Shown in pieces: positions 53,186 through 61,495 of a DNA stretch of 64,000 bases (its first letter is position 1; every line of letters starts with the position of its first letter). The translations under genes were made by a program, and so were the position numbers. The notes under the pieces were generated by a model, which did not search any database, was not told where the DNA came from, and worked only from the letters and a program-made list of their open reading frames with translations. The DNA is taken from the NCBI RefSeq assembly GCF_003627815.1, contig NZ_CP032698.1:4898001-4962000 (forward strand), given 5' to 3'. The DNA comes from Streptomyces hundungensis (GTDB taxonomy: Bacteria; Actinomycetota; Actinomycetes; Streptomycetales; Streptomycetaceae).

Positions 53186-54730
53186 ATGTCAAAAACAGTC
53201 GGTCTGGACAAGACGGACCAGTTCTCCCTCGCCCCCGATCCCAGTCGGTGGAAGGCGCTCGCCTTCATAGCCCTGGCCCAGTTGATGGTCGTGCTCGACG
53301 CGACCATCGTGAACATCGCGCTGCCGTCCGCCCAGCACGCGCTGCACATCAGTGACGCCAACAAGCAGTGGGTCATCACGGCGTACGCGCTCGCCTTCGG
53401 CGGACTGCTCCTGTTCGGCGGACGCATCGCCGACCTGTGGGGCCGCAAGCGCACCTTCGTCGTCGGTCTGCTCGGCTTCGCCGCGGCCTCCGCGCTCGGT
53501 GGCGCCGCCACCGGCGAGGCGATGCTGCTCGGCTCCCGGGCGCTCCAGGGTGCCTTCGGCGCGCTGCTCGCGCCGGCCGCCCTCTCGCTGCTCGCGGTGA
53601 TGTTCACCGACGCCAAGGAGCGCGCCAAGGCCTTCGGCATCTACGGTGCGATCGCCGGTGGCGGTGGCGCGGTGGGCCTGATCCTGGGCGGTTTCCTCAC
53701 CGAGTACCTGAACTGGCGCTGGACCTTCTTCGTGAACATCCCGTTCGCGATCGTCGCCGCGCTCGGCGCCTATCTCGTCATCCGCGAGCCCGCGGGCACC
53801 CGCAACCGCTCGCCGCTCGACGTGCCCGGCGTGGTCCTGTCCACCACCGGTCTGGTCGCGCTGGTCTACGGCTTCACCCGCGCCGAGTCGGCCGGCTGGT
53901 CGGACGCGCTGACCATCACGATGTTCATCGCCTCCGCCGTGCTGCTCACCGCCTTCGTCACCGTCGAGGCCAAGGTGCGGAACCCGCTGCTCCCCCTGCG
54001 CGTCATCACCAACCGCAACCGCGGCGGTGTCTACCTCTCGCTCGGCCTCGCGATCATCGCGATGTTCGGCCTGTTCCTCTTCCTCACCTACTACCTCCAG
54101 GTGGTCAAGGGCTTCTCGCCGGTCAAGACGGGCTTCGCCTTCCTGCCCATGATCGCGGGCATGATCACCGGCTCCACCCAGATCGGTGCCCGCCTGATGA
54201 CCCGGGTCGCGCCGCGCCTGCTGATGGGCCCGGGCTTCCTGACCGCCGCCGTCGGCATGCTGCTGCTCACCCAGCTCGACATCGACACCTCGTACGCCGG
54301 TGTCATCCTGCCCGCGCAGATCCTGCTCGGCCTCGGCATGGGCACCGCCTTCATGCCCGCCATGTCGCTCGCCACCATCGGCGTCGAACCGCGTGACGCG
54401 GGTGTCGCCTCCGCGATGGTCAACACCTCGCAGCAGGTCGGCGGCGCCATCGGCACGGCCCTGCTCAACACCATCGCCGCCTCGGCGACCACGGCGTACG
54501 CCACCGGTCACCTGGCGCTGGGCGCCACCAACCCCGAGCTCCTCAAGCTCCAGGCCATGGTGCACGGCTTCTCCGCCGCCATCTGGTGGGCCGTCGGCAT
54601 CCTGGTGGCCGCCTCGGCCATCGCCGTCACCCTCATCAACACCGGCCGCCCCGGCGGCGGTCCGGTCGCCCAGTCGGGCAGCGGCGACGACGTCCAGGAC
54701 GAGGTGCGCATCCCGGTGGTCGCGCACTGA
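53186..54730 (+). CDS. DHA2/EmrB-type MFS drug exporter (14 TMS)
   Basis: The 514-residue protein has 14 predicted transmembrane helices typical of the DHA2 (EmrB/QacA) drug:proton antiporters. Motif D1 is LDATIVNIALPSAQ near 38-51 and motif A is GGRIADLWGRKR near 78-90. Motif C-like GGGAVGLILGGFL lies near 160. It should expel a toxic compound or an endogenous metabolite. The ATG at 53186 follows AAGGTGG. It is co-oriented with the TetR gene upstream, which probably controls it. Confidence 0.93.
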   Translation: MSKTVGLDKTDQFSLAPDPSRWKALAFIALAQLMVVLDATIVNIALPSAQHALHISDANKQWVITAYALAFGGLLLFGGRIADLWGRKRTFVVGLLGFAAASALGGAATGEAMLLGSRALQGAFGALLAPAALSLLAVMFTDAKERAKAFGIYGAIAGGGGAVGLILGGFLTEYLNWRWTFFVNIPFAIVAALGAYLVIREPAGTRNRSPLDVPGVVLSTTGLVALVYGFTRAESAGWSDALTITMFIASAVLLTAFVTVEAKVRNPLLPLRVITNRNRGGVYLSLGLAIIAMFGLFLFLTYYLQVVKGFSPVKTGFAFLPMIAGMITGSTQIGARLMTRVAPRLLMGPGFLTAAVGMLLLTQLDIDTSYAGVILPAQILLGLGMGTAFMPAMSLATIGVEPRDAGVASAMVNTSQQVGGAIGTALLNTIAASATTAYATGHLALGATNPELLKLQAMVHGFSAAIWWAVGILVAASAIAVTLINTGRPGGGPVAQSGSGDDVQDEVRIPVVAH

Positions 54731-54753
54731 CCCCCCGGTAGCACCCCGGACGC

Positions 54754-54795
54754 ACCTGCCCTGGCCCCGCTGTTCTCAGCGGAGCCAGGGCAGGT
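54754..54795. terminator. Long bidirectional hairpin overlapping the marR 3' end
   Basis: ACCTGCCCTGGC and CCGCT on the left pair with AGCGG and GCCAGGGCAGGT on the right, around the loop GTTCTC, with one unpaired base per side. It lies between the convergent exporter and marR genes, and its right arm includes the last marR codons. Confidence 0.8.
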
Positions 54796-55267
54796 CCGCT
54801 TTGGCGTCGGTGGGCTGGAGCCCCTGCGCCATCACGCGCATGATCTCGCCGAGCTGGTCCACCTGGGCCGGGGTCAGCCGGTCGAACATCGCCTGCCGCA
54901 CGGCGGCCACGTGCCCGGGCGCGGTCCGCTCCAGGACCTCGTACCCGGCGTCCGTGAGGATCGCCAGCTGGCCCCGCTTGTCGGAGGGGCAGTCCTCGCG
55001 CCTGATCCACCCGTTGTTCTCCAGGCGCGCCACGGCGTGCGAGAGCCGGGAGCGGGTGATCTTGGAGTTCTTGGCCAGCTCGGTCATCCGCATCCGGCGC
55101 CGGGGCGCCTGGGAGAGCTGGACGAGCAGCCCGTAGTAGACGTGCGGCATCCCGGCGTCGCGCTGGAGCTGTCGGTCGAGGTGGTCTTCGAGGAGCCGGG
55201 TGGCGTGGAGGTAGGCGCGCCAGGTGCGCTGCTCCTCGTCGCTGAGCCAGTTAGGTGCCGAGGTCAT
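54776..55267 (-). CDS. MarR-family transcriptional regulator
   Basis: The 163-residue protein has the MarR winged helix: MRMTELAKNSKITRSRLSHAVARLENNGWIRREDCPSDKRG spans about 60-101, with recognition helix SRLSHAV and the wing DKRG. MarR proteins sense phenolic or oxidative signals. The ATG at 55267 gives normal family length. It is divergent from a DODA-type dioxygenase gene with two short inverted repeats between them, so it likely controls that gene. Confidence 0.92.
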   Translation of the reverse strand: MTSAPNWLSDEEQRTWRAYLHATRLLEDHLDRQLQRDAGMPHVYYGLLVQLSQAPRRRMRMTELAKNSKITRSRLSHAVARLENNGWIRREDCPSDKRGQLAILTDAGYEVLERTAPGHVAAVRQAMFDRLTPAQVDQLGEIMRVMAQGLQPTDAKADLPWLR

Positions 55268-55294
55268 ACATCTACTGTACGGAGGCTTCTTGAA

Positions 55295-55343
55295 AGTTGA
55301 ACTATGCAGGGTTAGGCTGGAGCGAGACGCTTGAGACTTCAAG
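55295..55343. promoter_or_regulatory. Candidate MarR operators
   Basis: AGTTGAACT at 55295-55303 and CTTGAGACTTCAAG at 55330-55343 are palindromes in an AT-rich pocket between divergent marR and dioxygenase genes. TTGAA-type repeats are usual for MarR proteins. Confidence 0.55.
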
Positions 55344-55400
55344 CAGTTCTGCCGGGCCGCGAGACCGGCCGGCAGCCGTGAGTGAGCCGGAGAGTCCGCC

Positions 55401-56186
55401 ATGACCGTCGTCCGCCCCGAGCGCATGCCCGCCCTGTACCTCTCCCACGGCGCCCCGCCGCTCGCCGACGATCCGCTCTGGCCCGCCGAGCTGGCGGCCT
55501 GGTCCGCGGAACTGCCCCGCCCCACCGCCATCCTGATGGTCTCCGCGCACTGGGAGGAGGCCCCGCTCGCGCTCGGCGCCACCGAGACCGTGCCGCTGGT
55601 GTACGACTTCTGGGGCTTCCCCGACCACTACTACCAGGTGCGCTACGCGGCCCCCGGCGCGCCCGAACTCGCCGACTCCGTACGCAAGTTGCTGCGCGGA
55701 CCCGGGATGCCGGTGCAGGACATCGCGGACCGCGGGCTCGACCACGGCGCCTATGTCCCGCTGGTGGAGATGTTCCCCGCCGCCGACATCCCCGTCCTCC
55801 AGATCTCCCTGCCCACCCTGGACCCGCGCCGCCTGTACGGCATCGGTCGCACCCTGGCCCCGCTGCGCGACGAGGGCGTACTCATCGTCGGCAGCGGGTT
55901 CTTCACCCACAACCTGGCCGCCCTGCGCCACACCGGCGGTCAAGTCCCCAGCTGGTCGGCCGAGTTCGACGACTGGGGGGCGCGGGCACTGGACGCCGCC
56001 GATGTCGATGCCCTGCTCGACTTCGCGCACAAGGCCCCGGCGGGCCGGCTCGCCCACCCCCGCACCGAGCACTTCGCCCCGCTCTTCGTGACGATGGGCG
56101 CGAGCGAGGGCGAGCTCGGCGGGGCGCGCAGTGTCATCGACGGGTTCTGGATGGGGCTCGCCAAGCGGTCCGTGCAGTACGGCTGA
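55401..56186 (+). CDS. DODA-type class III extradiol ring-cleavage dioxygenase
   Basis: The 261-residue protein belongs to the LigB superfamily (YgiD/4,5-DOPA dioxygenase). The N-terminal metal His lies in YLSHGAPPLADDP (about 16), the second in SAHWEE (about 50) and the catalytic region in LDHGAYVPL. GSGFFTHNLAAL follows with the conserved His near 173. These enzymes use non-haem iron or zinc to open catechols. The ATG at 55401 follows GGAGAG. Divergent marR suggests induction by an aromatic compound. Confidence 0.9.
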   Translation: MTVVRPERMPALYLSHGAPPLADDPLWPAELAAWSAELPRPTAILMVSAHWEEAPLALGATETVPLVYDFWGFPDHYYQVRYAAPGAPELADSVRKLLRGPGMPVQDIADRGLDHGAYVPLVEMFPAADIPVLQISLPTLDPRRLYGIGRTLAPLRDEGVLIVGSGFFTHNLAALRHTGGQVPSWSAEFDDWGARALDAADVDALLDFAHKAPAGRLAHPRTEHFAPLFVTMGASEGELGGARSVIDGFWMGLAKRSVQYG

Positions 56187-56300
56187 ACCGGCGCGCGGGA
56201 GGCGCGAGAGGGGAGTGGGCGGCAAGGAGGCGTGAGCGGGCGCGGGCGGCACCGGGCTTGTTGCGTGCGCGAGTTGGGCCCCGGTCTGGACGCGGGGCGC

Positions 56301-56837
56301 CTAGGAAGCGCCCAGCTCCTTCTCGTACCAGGCCACGTCCCAGTAGCGGCCGAACTTGCGGCCCACCTCGCGGTAGGTGCCTATGTGGGTGAAGCCGAAG
56401 CGTTCGTGCAGCCGCCGCGAGGCCTCGTTCGGCAGGGCGATCCCCGCGTAGGCGCGGTGCACGTCCTGGCCCGCCATAGCCTTGAAGAGGGCGTCGTACA
56501 GGAGCGTGCCGACGCCCCGCCCGGTCGCCTCCGGCGCGCAGTACACGCTCACCTCGACGGACGTCGCGTACGCGGGCTTGGCGCGGAACGGGCTGCTGGT
56601 CGCATAGCCCAACACACGATCCTCGCCGACAAAACGGGCATCGTGAGCAACCAGAAGACGGTGCGGGCCGTCTTCAGGGTGGGAGTGCAGCCACGGACGG
56701 CGCTGTTCGGTGGTGAAGGGGTCCGTGTCGAATGTGATGGCTGTCTCACGGATGAAGTGGTTGTAAAGATGCGTGAGCGCCCCCAGATCCGCCTCCACAC
56801 CCGCTCTGACCTGGACCTCTGTACGTTTTTGCGACAC
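56301..56837 (-). CDS. GNAT N-acetyltransferase, phosphinothricin acetyltransferase-like
   Basis: The 178-residue protein resembles Pat/Bar enzymes: HLYNHFIRETAITFDTDPFT near 24-43, the acetyl-CoA loop APEATGRGVGTLLYDALFKAM near 107-127, and IALPNEASRRLHERFGF near 137-153. Pat-like genes are widespread, and many act on metabolites such as methionine sulfone rather than the herbicide. The GTG at 56837 follows a GGGGGG run. It is divergent from hrdD, an arrangement I recall for S. coelicolor. Resistance is not implied. Confidence 0.88.
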   Translation of the reverse strand: MSQKRTEVQVRAGVEADLGALTHLYNHFIRETAITFDTDPFTTEQRRPWLHSHPEDGPHRLLVAHDARFVGEDRVLGYATSSPFRAKPAYATSVEVSVYCAPEATGRGVGTLLYDALFKAMAGQDVHRAYAGIALPNEASRRLHERFGFTHIGTYREVGRKFGRYWDVAWYEKELGAS

Positions 56838-56897
56838 CTGTCCCCCCTTCGAGGCGCGACAGGGTACTGCATGATCACGAAATCGATGGGCGGGTCG

Positions 56898-56923
56898 GGA
56901 ATTCTGTCCGGATTCCAGCCGTT
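56898..56923 (+). promoter_or_regulatory. SigR-type promoter of hrdD
   Basis: GGAAT at 56898-56902, an 18-bp spacer and GTT at 56921-56923 match the SigR consensus GGAAT-N18-GTT exactly, 61 bp before the hrdD start. hrdD is a known thiol-stress SigR target in S. coelicolor. Confidence 0.8.
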
Positions 56924-56983
56924 GTTTCCATCGGATGCAGGGCACCCGGGAGGGTGTCGCGACCACTCAGTAAGGGAGCACGC

Positions 56984-57982
56984 ATGGCAACCCGCGCCGT
57001 CGCCCGCCGACAGTCCGCCTCTGGCGGCTCGGACTCTGGAAGCAGGGTCCGCGCAATCAGCGGTGAGATCGCCGACCGCGACCTGGTCGGTATGTACCTC
57101 GACGAAATCGCGCGTACGCCGCTGCTCGACGCCGCCAAGGAGGTCGAGCTCTCGCAGACCATCGAAGCCGGTGTATACGCACGCCAGATCCTCGACGGAG
57201 AGGTGGAGAGCGAAGCAGGGGGCGCCACGCCCGAGGAGCTCGAAGCGCTGTACGCCGCGGGCGAGCGCGCCAAGGACCTCTTCATCCGCTCCAACCTCCG
57301 CCTGGTCGTAGCCGTCGCCCGCCGTTACCCGAGGGCCGGCCTGCCCCTGCTCGACCTCATCCAGGAGGGCAACGCCGGCCTGGTGCGCGCCGTCGAGAAG
57401 TTCGACTACGCCAAGGGCTTCAAGTTCTCCACGTACGCCACCTGGTGGATCCGCCAGGCCATCACCCGCTCCATCGCCGACCAGTCCCGCACCATCCGCC
57501 TGCCCGTCCACCTGGTGGAGGAGCTCGGCCGCATCCGCCGGGTCCAGCGCGAATTCAACCGGGAGAACGGCCGCGATCCCGAGCACACGGAGATCGCCGC
57601 CGAGCTGGGCTCCACGCCCGAGCGCGTCGGTGACGTGCTGGACTGGGCGCGTGACCCGGTCTCCTTGAACATGCCGGTCGACGACCAGGGCGAGACCCAA
57701 TTCGGCGACCTGCTCGAAGACACCTCCGCCGTCTCACCCGAACAGTCCGTGCTCACACTGCTGCGCAGCGAGGAGCTCGACGACCTGATCGGCAAGCTCG
57801 ACCAGCGAACCGCCTCGATCATCAAGATGCGTTACGGCATTGACGACGGCAGGGAGCGTACGCTGACAGAGGTGGGCAAGGAACACGGTCTGACCCGCGA
57901 GCGGATCCGTCAGATCGAGAAGCACGCCTTGCTCGAACTGAAGAAGATGGCCCGCGACACGGGCTTCGACGCGGCGGCCTAG
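56984..57982 (+). CDS. hrdD: Group 2 RNA polymerase sigma factor, HrdD-like
   Basis: The 332-residue sigma70-family protein has region 1.2 (DLVGMYLDEIARTPLL), region 2 (RSNLRLVVAVARRYPRAG, with DLIQEGNAGLVRAVEKFDY and FKFSTYATWWIRQA), region 3 and region 4.2 (LTRERIRQIEKHALLELK). I recognise the N-terminus MATRAVARRQSA and the overall sequence as very close to S. coelicolor HrdD, a non-essential principal-like sigma factor of the same length. The ATG at 56984 follows AAGGGAG. A perfect SigR-type promoter lies upstream, so it is probably induced by disulfide stress. Confidence 0.93.
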   Translation: MATRAVARRQSASGGSDSGSRVRAISGEIADRDLVGMYLDEIARTPLLDAAKEVELSQTIEAGVYARQILDGEVESEAGGATPEELEALYAAGERAKDLFIRSNLRLVVAVARRYPRAGLPLLDLIQEGNAGLVRAVEKFDYAKGFKFSTYATWWIRQAITRSIADQSRTIRLPVHLVEELGRIRRVQREFNRENGRDPEHTEIAAELGSTPERVGDVLDWARDPVSLNMPVDDQGETQFGDLLEDTSAVSPEQSVLTLLRSEELDDLIGKLDQRTASIIKMRYGIDDGRERTLTEVGKEHGLTRERIRQIEKHALLELKKMARDTGFDAAA

Positions 57983-58106
57983 GCCCCGCCCCCAAGACGA
58001 GCTCCGGCACCCTCCCCCCCCTGGTGCTGGGGCTCCCGGCCCCGGCACCTTCCCCCCCTGGTGTCGGGGCCCCTCTCTTTTTCTCTCCCTCCGGGCTCCC
58101 TCACCC

Positions 58107-59090
58107 TCACTCATCCCGCCGGCGCGCGGTCGCCCGGGTCAGCCGCTCGCCCAGCTCGTGCAGATAGGCGGTCATCGACGGCGGCTCGTGGACGGTGAAC
58201 TCGCAGTCCACCAGGGCCAGCCGCAGCGCCACCCACTCCAGGGAGTCGGTGCACGAGGCGCGCAACCGGCAGCGCCCCGCCCCCAGCGGCTCGGGTGCAC
58301 CGAGCGAGCCGGGCAGGCGGGCGGTCACGAAGTCGGCCGGCGCCTCGAAGGTGACGTCGATGTCCAGGACGGGCTGGAGCCGGTTCATCGAGGTGCGCAC
58401 GAACTCTGCGGCGTTGGCCTCGGGCAGCTCCCTCGGCGCGAAGCGCGCCCCGGTCGCCAGCGGATCGGCGACCCGGTCGACCCGGAACGTACGCCAGTCG
58501 CCGCGCTCCACGTCGTACGCCACCAGGTACCACCGGCGTCCCGTCGACACCAGCCGGTACGGCTCGACCAGGCGCTTGGTGGCCGTGCCGTCGCCGGAGA
58601 CATAGCCGAACCGCAGCCGCTCCTCGCCGGTGACGGCCGAGGCGAGCGTGGTCAAGGTGTGCGGGTCGACCGTCGCGCCGTCCCCGCGCCAGGGTCCGGC
58701 CAGCGGCATCGTCGCCGCCTGGAGGCTCGCGACGCGGTGGCGCAGCCGGGAGGGCAGCACCTGTTCCAGTTTGGCCAGGGCCCGCACCGACGCCTCGTCC
58801 ACGCCGTCCACGGCATGGCCCGCGCCCGCCCGCAGCCCCACCGCGATCGCCACCGCCTCCTCGTCGTCCAGGACCAGCGGCGGCATCGCCTTGCCCGCCA
58901 CGAGGCGGTAGCCGCCCTCCGCGCCCCGCGCCGCCTGGACGGGATAGCCGAGTTCGCGCAGCCGGTCGATGTCGCGCCGCACCGTACGCCGGGAGACCCC
59001 GAGGCGCCCGGCGAGCTCGCCGCCTGGCCACTCGCGCGGGGTCTGGAGCAGGGAGAGCAGGTGCAGCAGCCGTGCCGGGGTGTCGGTCAT
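58107..59090 (-). CDS. WYL-domain regulator (YafY/DeoR-like HTH)
   Basis: The 327-residue protein has an N-terminal HTH_11-type winged helix (LGVSRRTVRRDIDRLRELGYPV near 27-48). A WYL domain follows (about 135-215), with the FGYVSGDG strand and RRWYLVAYDVERGDWRTFRVDRV. WYL regulators bind nucleic acids or ligands. The ATG at 59090 gives the usual family start, but its ribosome site is too close. A GTG at 59120 is an alternative that would add ten residues. It is divergent from an MFS exporter gene, its probable target. Confidence 0.88.
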   Translation of the reverse strand: MTDTPARLLHLLSLLQTPREWPGGELAGRLGVSRRTVRRDIDRLRELGYPVQAARGAEGGYRLVAGKAMPPLVLDDEEAVAIAVGLRAGAGHAVDGVDEASVRALAKLEQVLPSRLRHRVASLQAATMPLAGPWRGDGATVDPHTLTTLASAVTGEERLRFGYVSGDGTATKRLVEPYRLVSTGRRWYLVAYDVERGDWRTFRVDRVADPLATGARFAPRELPEANAAEFVRTSMNRLQPVLDIDVTFEAPADFVTARLPGSLGAPEPLGAGRCRLRASCTDSLEWVALRLALVDCEFTVHEPPSMTAYLHELGERLTRATARRRDE

Positions 59091-59152
59091 GCCTCCAGGA
59101 TGCCCGTGCAATGAGGACACAGGCTGACCTATAGGGGGTCTACTTTCTTCCC

Positions 59153-60682
59153 ATGACCTCCACCACGACCAGCAGCACCCCAGAGTCCGCGGCGCCGGCC
59201 GCAGCAGACCGCCGCCGGTGGTTCGCCCTCGCCATCGTCATGACCGCGGCCTTCATGGACCTGGTCGATGTCACGATCGTCAACATCGCCATCCCGTCGA
59301 TCCAGCAGGACACCGGGGCGAGCTTCTCCTCGATCCAGTGGATAACCGCCGGCTACGCGCTCGCGTTCGCCGCGGGTCTGATCACCGGCGGCCGCCTCGG
59401 CGACATCCACGGCCGCAAGAAGCTCTTCCTCATCGGCATCGCCGGCTTCACCCTGGCCTCCGCGCTGTGCGGATTCGCCGCCAACCCCGAGATGCTGGTC
59501 GCCTCCCGCATCCTGCAAGGCGCGATGGCCGCCATGATGGTGCCGCAGGTCCTGTCCATCGTGCACGCCACCTTCCCCGCCCACGAACGCGGCAAGGTCT
59601 TCGGCCTGTTCGGCGCGGTCGTCGGACTCGGCGCGGTCTCGGGACCCCTGCTCGGCGCGCTGCTCACCGAGTGGAACCTGTTCGGCCTGGAATGGCGCCC
59701 GATCTTCCTGATCAACCTGCCGGTCGGGATCGTGGGCCTGATCCTCGGCACCAAGTTCATCACCGAGTCCAAGGCGCCCAAGGCCCTCAAGCTCGACCTC
59801 GTCGGCGTGGTCCTGGTGACGCTCGGCCTGCTCATGCTGCTCTACCCGCTGACCCGTGGCCGTGAGCTCGGCTGGCCGCTGTGGGGCTACCTCTCGATGG
59901 CCGGCAGCGTCCTGGTCTTCGGAGGGCTCATCGCGTACGAGCGGATGAAGGCGGCCCGGGACGGCTCCCCGCTGATCGAACTGTCGCTGTTCAAGGTCAA
60001 GAGCTTCGCCGCGGGCATCGCCGTGCAGGCCACCTTCGGTGTCGGCCTCGGCATCTTCTTCCTCGTGTGGACGCTCTACATGCAGCTGGGCCTCGGCTGG
60101 AGCGCCCTGCGCGCGGGCCTCACCGGGGTGCCGTTCTCCATCGCGGTCTCGGTGGCGGCGGGCCTGTCCGTGCAGAAGCTCGTCCCGCGCTTCGGACGCA
60201 AGGTCCTCCAGAGCGGCGCTCTGACGATGGCGGCCGGGCTGCTGATCTACATCTGGGAAGCCGGCCGCTACGGCCTGGACATCGCGCCCTGGCAGATGGC
60301 GCTGCCGCTCGTCGTGATGGGCCTCGGCATGGGCCTCATCGTCGCGCCGCTCACCGACGCGGTGCTCTCCGAGGTCCCCAAGGAGCACTCGGGTTCCGCG
60401 TCCGGGCTCATCAACACGGTGCAGCAGATGGGCAACGCGCTCGGGCTCGGCCTGGTGTCGGTCGTCTTCTTCGGCTCGATCGGCGACGACGTTGCGCCGT
60501 CGCGGCTGGGGCAGGCGTTCGTGGAGGGGTTCCAGCACTCGCTCTGGTACGTGGCGGGGGTGCTCGGGGTGATCTTCCTGGTGATGTTCGCGTTGCCCGG
60601 GCGGGCGGCGGGGGTCGTCCGGGCCGAGGCGGAGCAGCCCGAGCCGCGCAACCTCCCCAGGGAACGCCAGCCGGTCGCCTAA
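59153..60682 (+). CDS. DHA2/EmrB-type MFS drug exporter (14 TMS)
   Basis: The 509-residue protein has the DHA2 pattern of 14 transmembrane helices. MDLVDVTIVNIAIPSIQ lies near 34-50, GGRLGDIHGRKK near 82-93 and GAVVGLGAVSGPLLGAL near 157-173. It is a second exporter of the same family as the gene at 53.2 kb, but in a different regulatory context. The ATG at 59153 begins MTSTTTSS. The WYL regulator on the other strand is its likely controller. The exported substrate is unknown. Confidence 0.92.
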   Translation: MTSTTTSSTPESAAPAAADRRRWFALAIVMTAAFMDLVDVTIVNIAIPSIQQDTGASFSSIQWITAGYALAFAAGLITGGRLGDIHGRKKLFLIGIAGFTLASALCGFAANPEMLVASRILQGAMAAMMVPQVLSIVHATFPAHERGKVFGLFGAVVGLGAVSGPLLGALLTEWNLFGLEWRPIFLINLPVGIVGLILGTKFITESKAPKALKLDLVGVVLVTLGLLMLLYPLTRGRELGWPLWGYLSMAGSVLVFGGLIAYERMKAARDGSPLIELSLFKVKSFAAGIAVQATFGVGLGIFFLVWTLYMQLGLGWSALRAGLTGVPFSIAVSVAAGLSVQKLVPRFGRKVLQSGALTMAAGLLIYIWEAGRYGLDIAPWQMALPLVVMGLGMGLIVAPLTDAVLSEVPKEHSGSASGLINTVQQMGNALGLGLVSVVFFGSIGDDVAPSRLGQAFVEGFQHSLWYVAGVLGVIFLVMFALPGRAAGVVRAEAEQPEPRNLPRERQPVA

Positions 60683-60745
60683 CCTTTCCAACCCTGCCGG
60701 GCCGGCCCTGCTTGACCTCAACCCCGACCCGGCTGGGATGCGACC

Positions 60746-60859
60746 CTGCTGGGCCCCGGCTCTGCTTGGGCTCAGCCCCGGCCCTGCTGGGCCCCGGCTC
60801 TGCTTGGGCTCAGCCCCGGCCCTGCTGGGCCCCGGCTCTGCTTGGGCTCAGCCCCGGCT
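60746..60859. repeat. 38-bp tandem repeat, three copies
   Basis: Units of 38 bp starting CTGCTGGGCCCCGG at 60746, 60784 and 60822 are essentially identical. They are non-coding and lie just after the exporter gene. Such an array can vary in copy number between strains. No gene is seen from 60683 to 61495. Confidence 0.85.
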
Positions 60860-60934
60860 TGGTTCGGGCGCGGCCCGGGTTCGTCTGATGGCTCCGTACC
60901 TTTCGAGGTGCGGGGCCGTCGGTCTGTGCGGGCG

Positions 60935-61316
60935 GTTGCCTGTTTGCGCAGTTCCCCGCGCCCCTGAACCCGCTCGACCCTGCGGACCGTGCGTGGCTGG
61001 TCGCGCAGTTCCTCGCGCCCCCAAAACCCTCGGTCACGTGCGGATCGTGGTCGCTAATCGCGCCGTTCCCCGCGCCCCTGAAAACCCGTTTTCGGCTGCG
61101 GGCTGTGGGTGGCTGGGCGCGCAGTTCCTCGCGCCCCTTAAGTGCTCGGTGCGGGCCTGCCTGGGCAACCTCAGCCCGTCCGGCGATTGAGGACGAGCGC
61201 CGTTCAGGCGCGATGCGGGGTCTGGGGCGGAGCCCCAGGGGCCCGGGCTATCCAACCCTGCGCTTACGGGCGGGCGGGTGGGCGAGGGGCCTCGGGGTCT
61301 GGGGCGGAGCCCCAGG
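60935..61316. repeat. Intergenic repeat family, multiple modules
   Basis: The modules GCGCAGTTCCCCGCGCCCC (about four copies, some TCCTCGCG), CCGTCCGGCGATTGAGGACG and GTCTGGGGCGGAGCCCCAG (two copies) repeat those at 14.4, 18.2 and 20.3 kb. All lie between genes. Confidence 0.8.
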
Positions 61317-61495
61317 GGGCCGGGACCCTTCAACCCCCTGCACGGGCGGGTGGGTGGGCAAAGGGGCCCGGGGCCCGGGGGACCTAGGTCCGTTTGTGTC
61401 TGGGGGGTGCCCGAATTGGTTTACATGGCTCCGGCGCGGCCGTAATCTGGCGAGGCAACCACAGGTTCGGGCAAGCGAAACGGACGTAACCAGAC

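Noticed and set aside
56301..56837. Pat-like acetyltransferase as a herbicide resistance gene
   Set aside because: Similarity to Pat/Bar is common in Streptomyces and often reflects other substrates. No phosphinothricin cluster is nearby.
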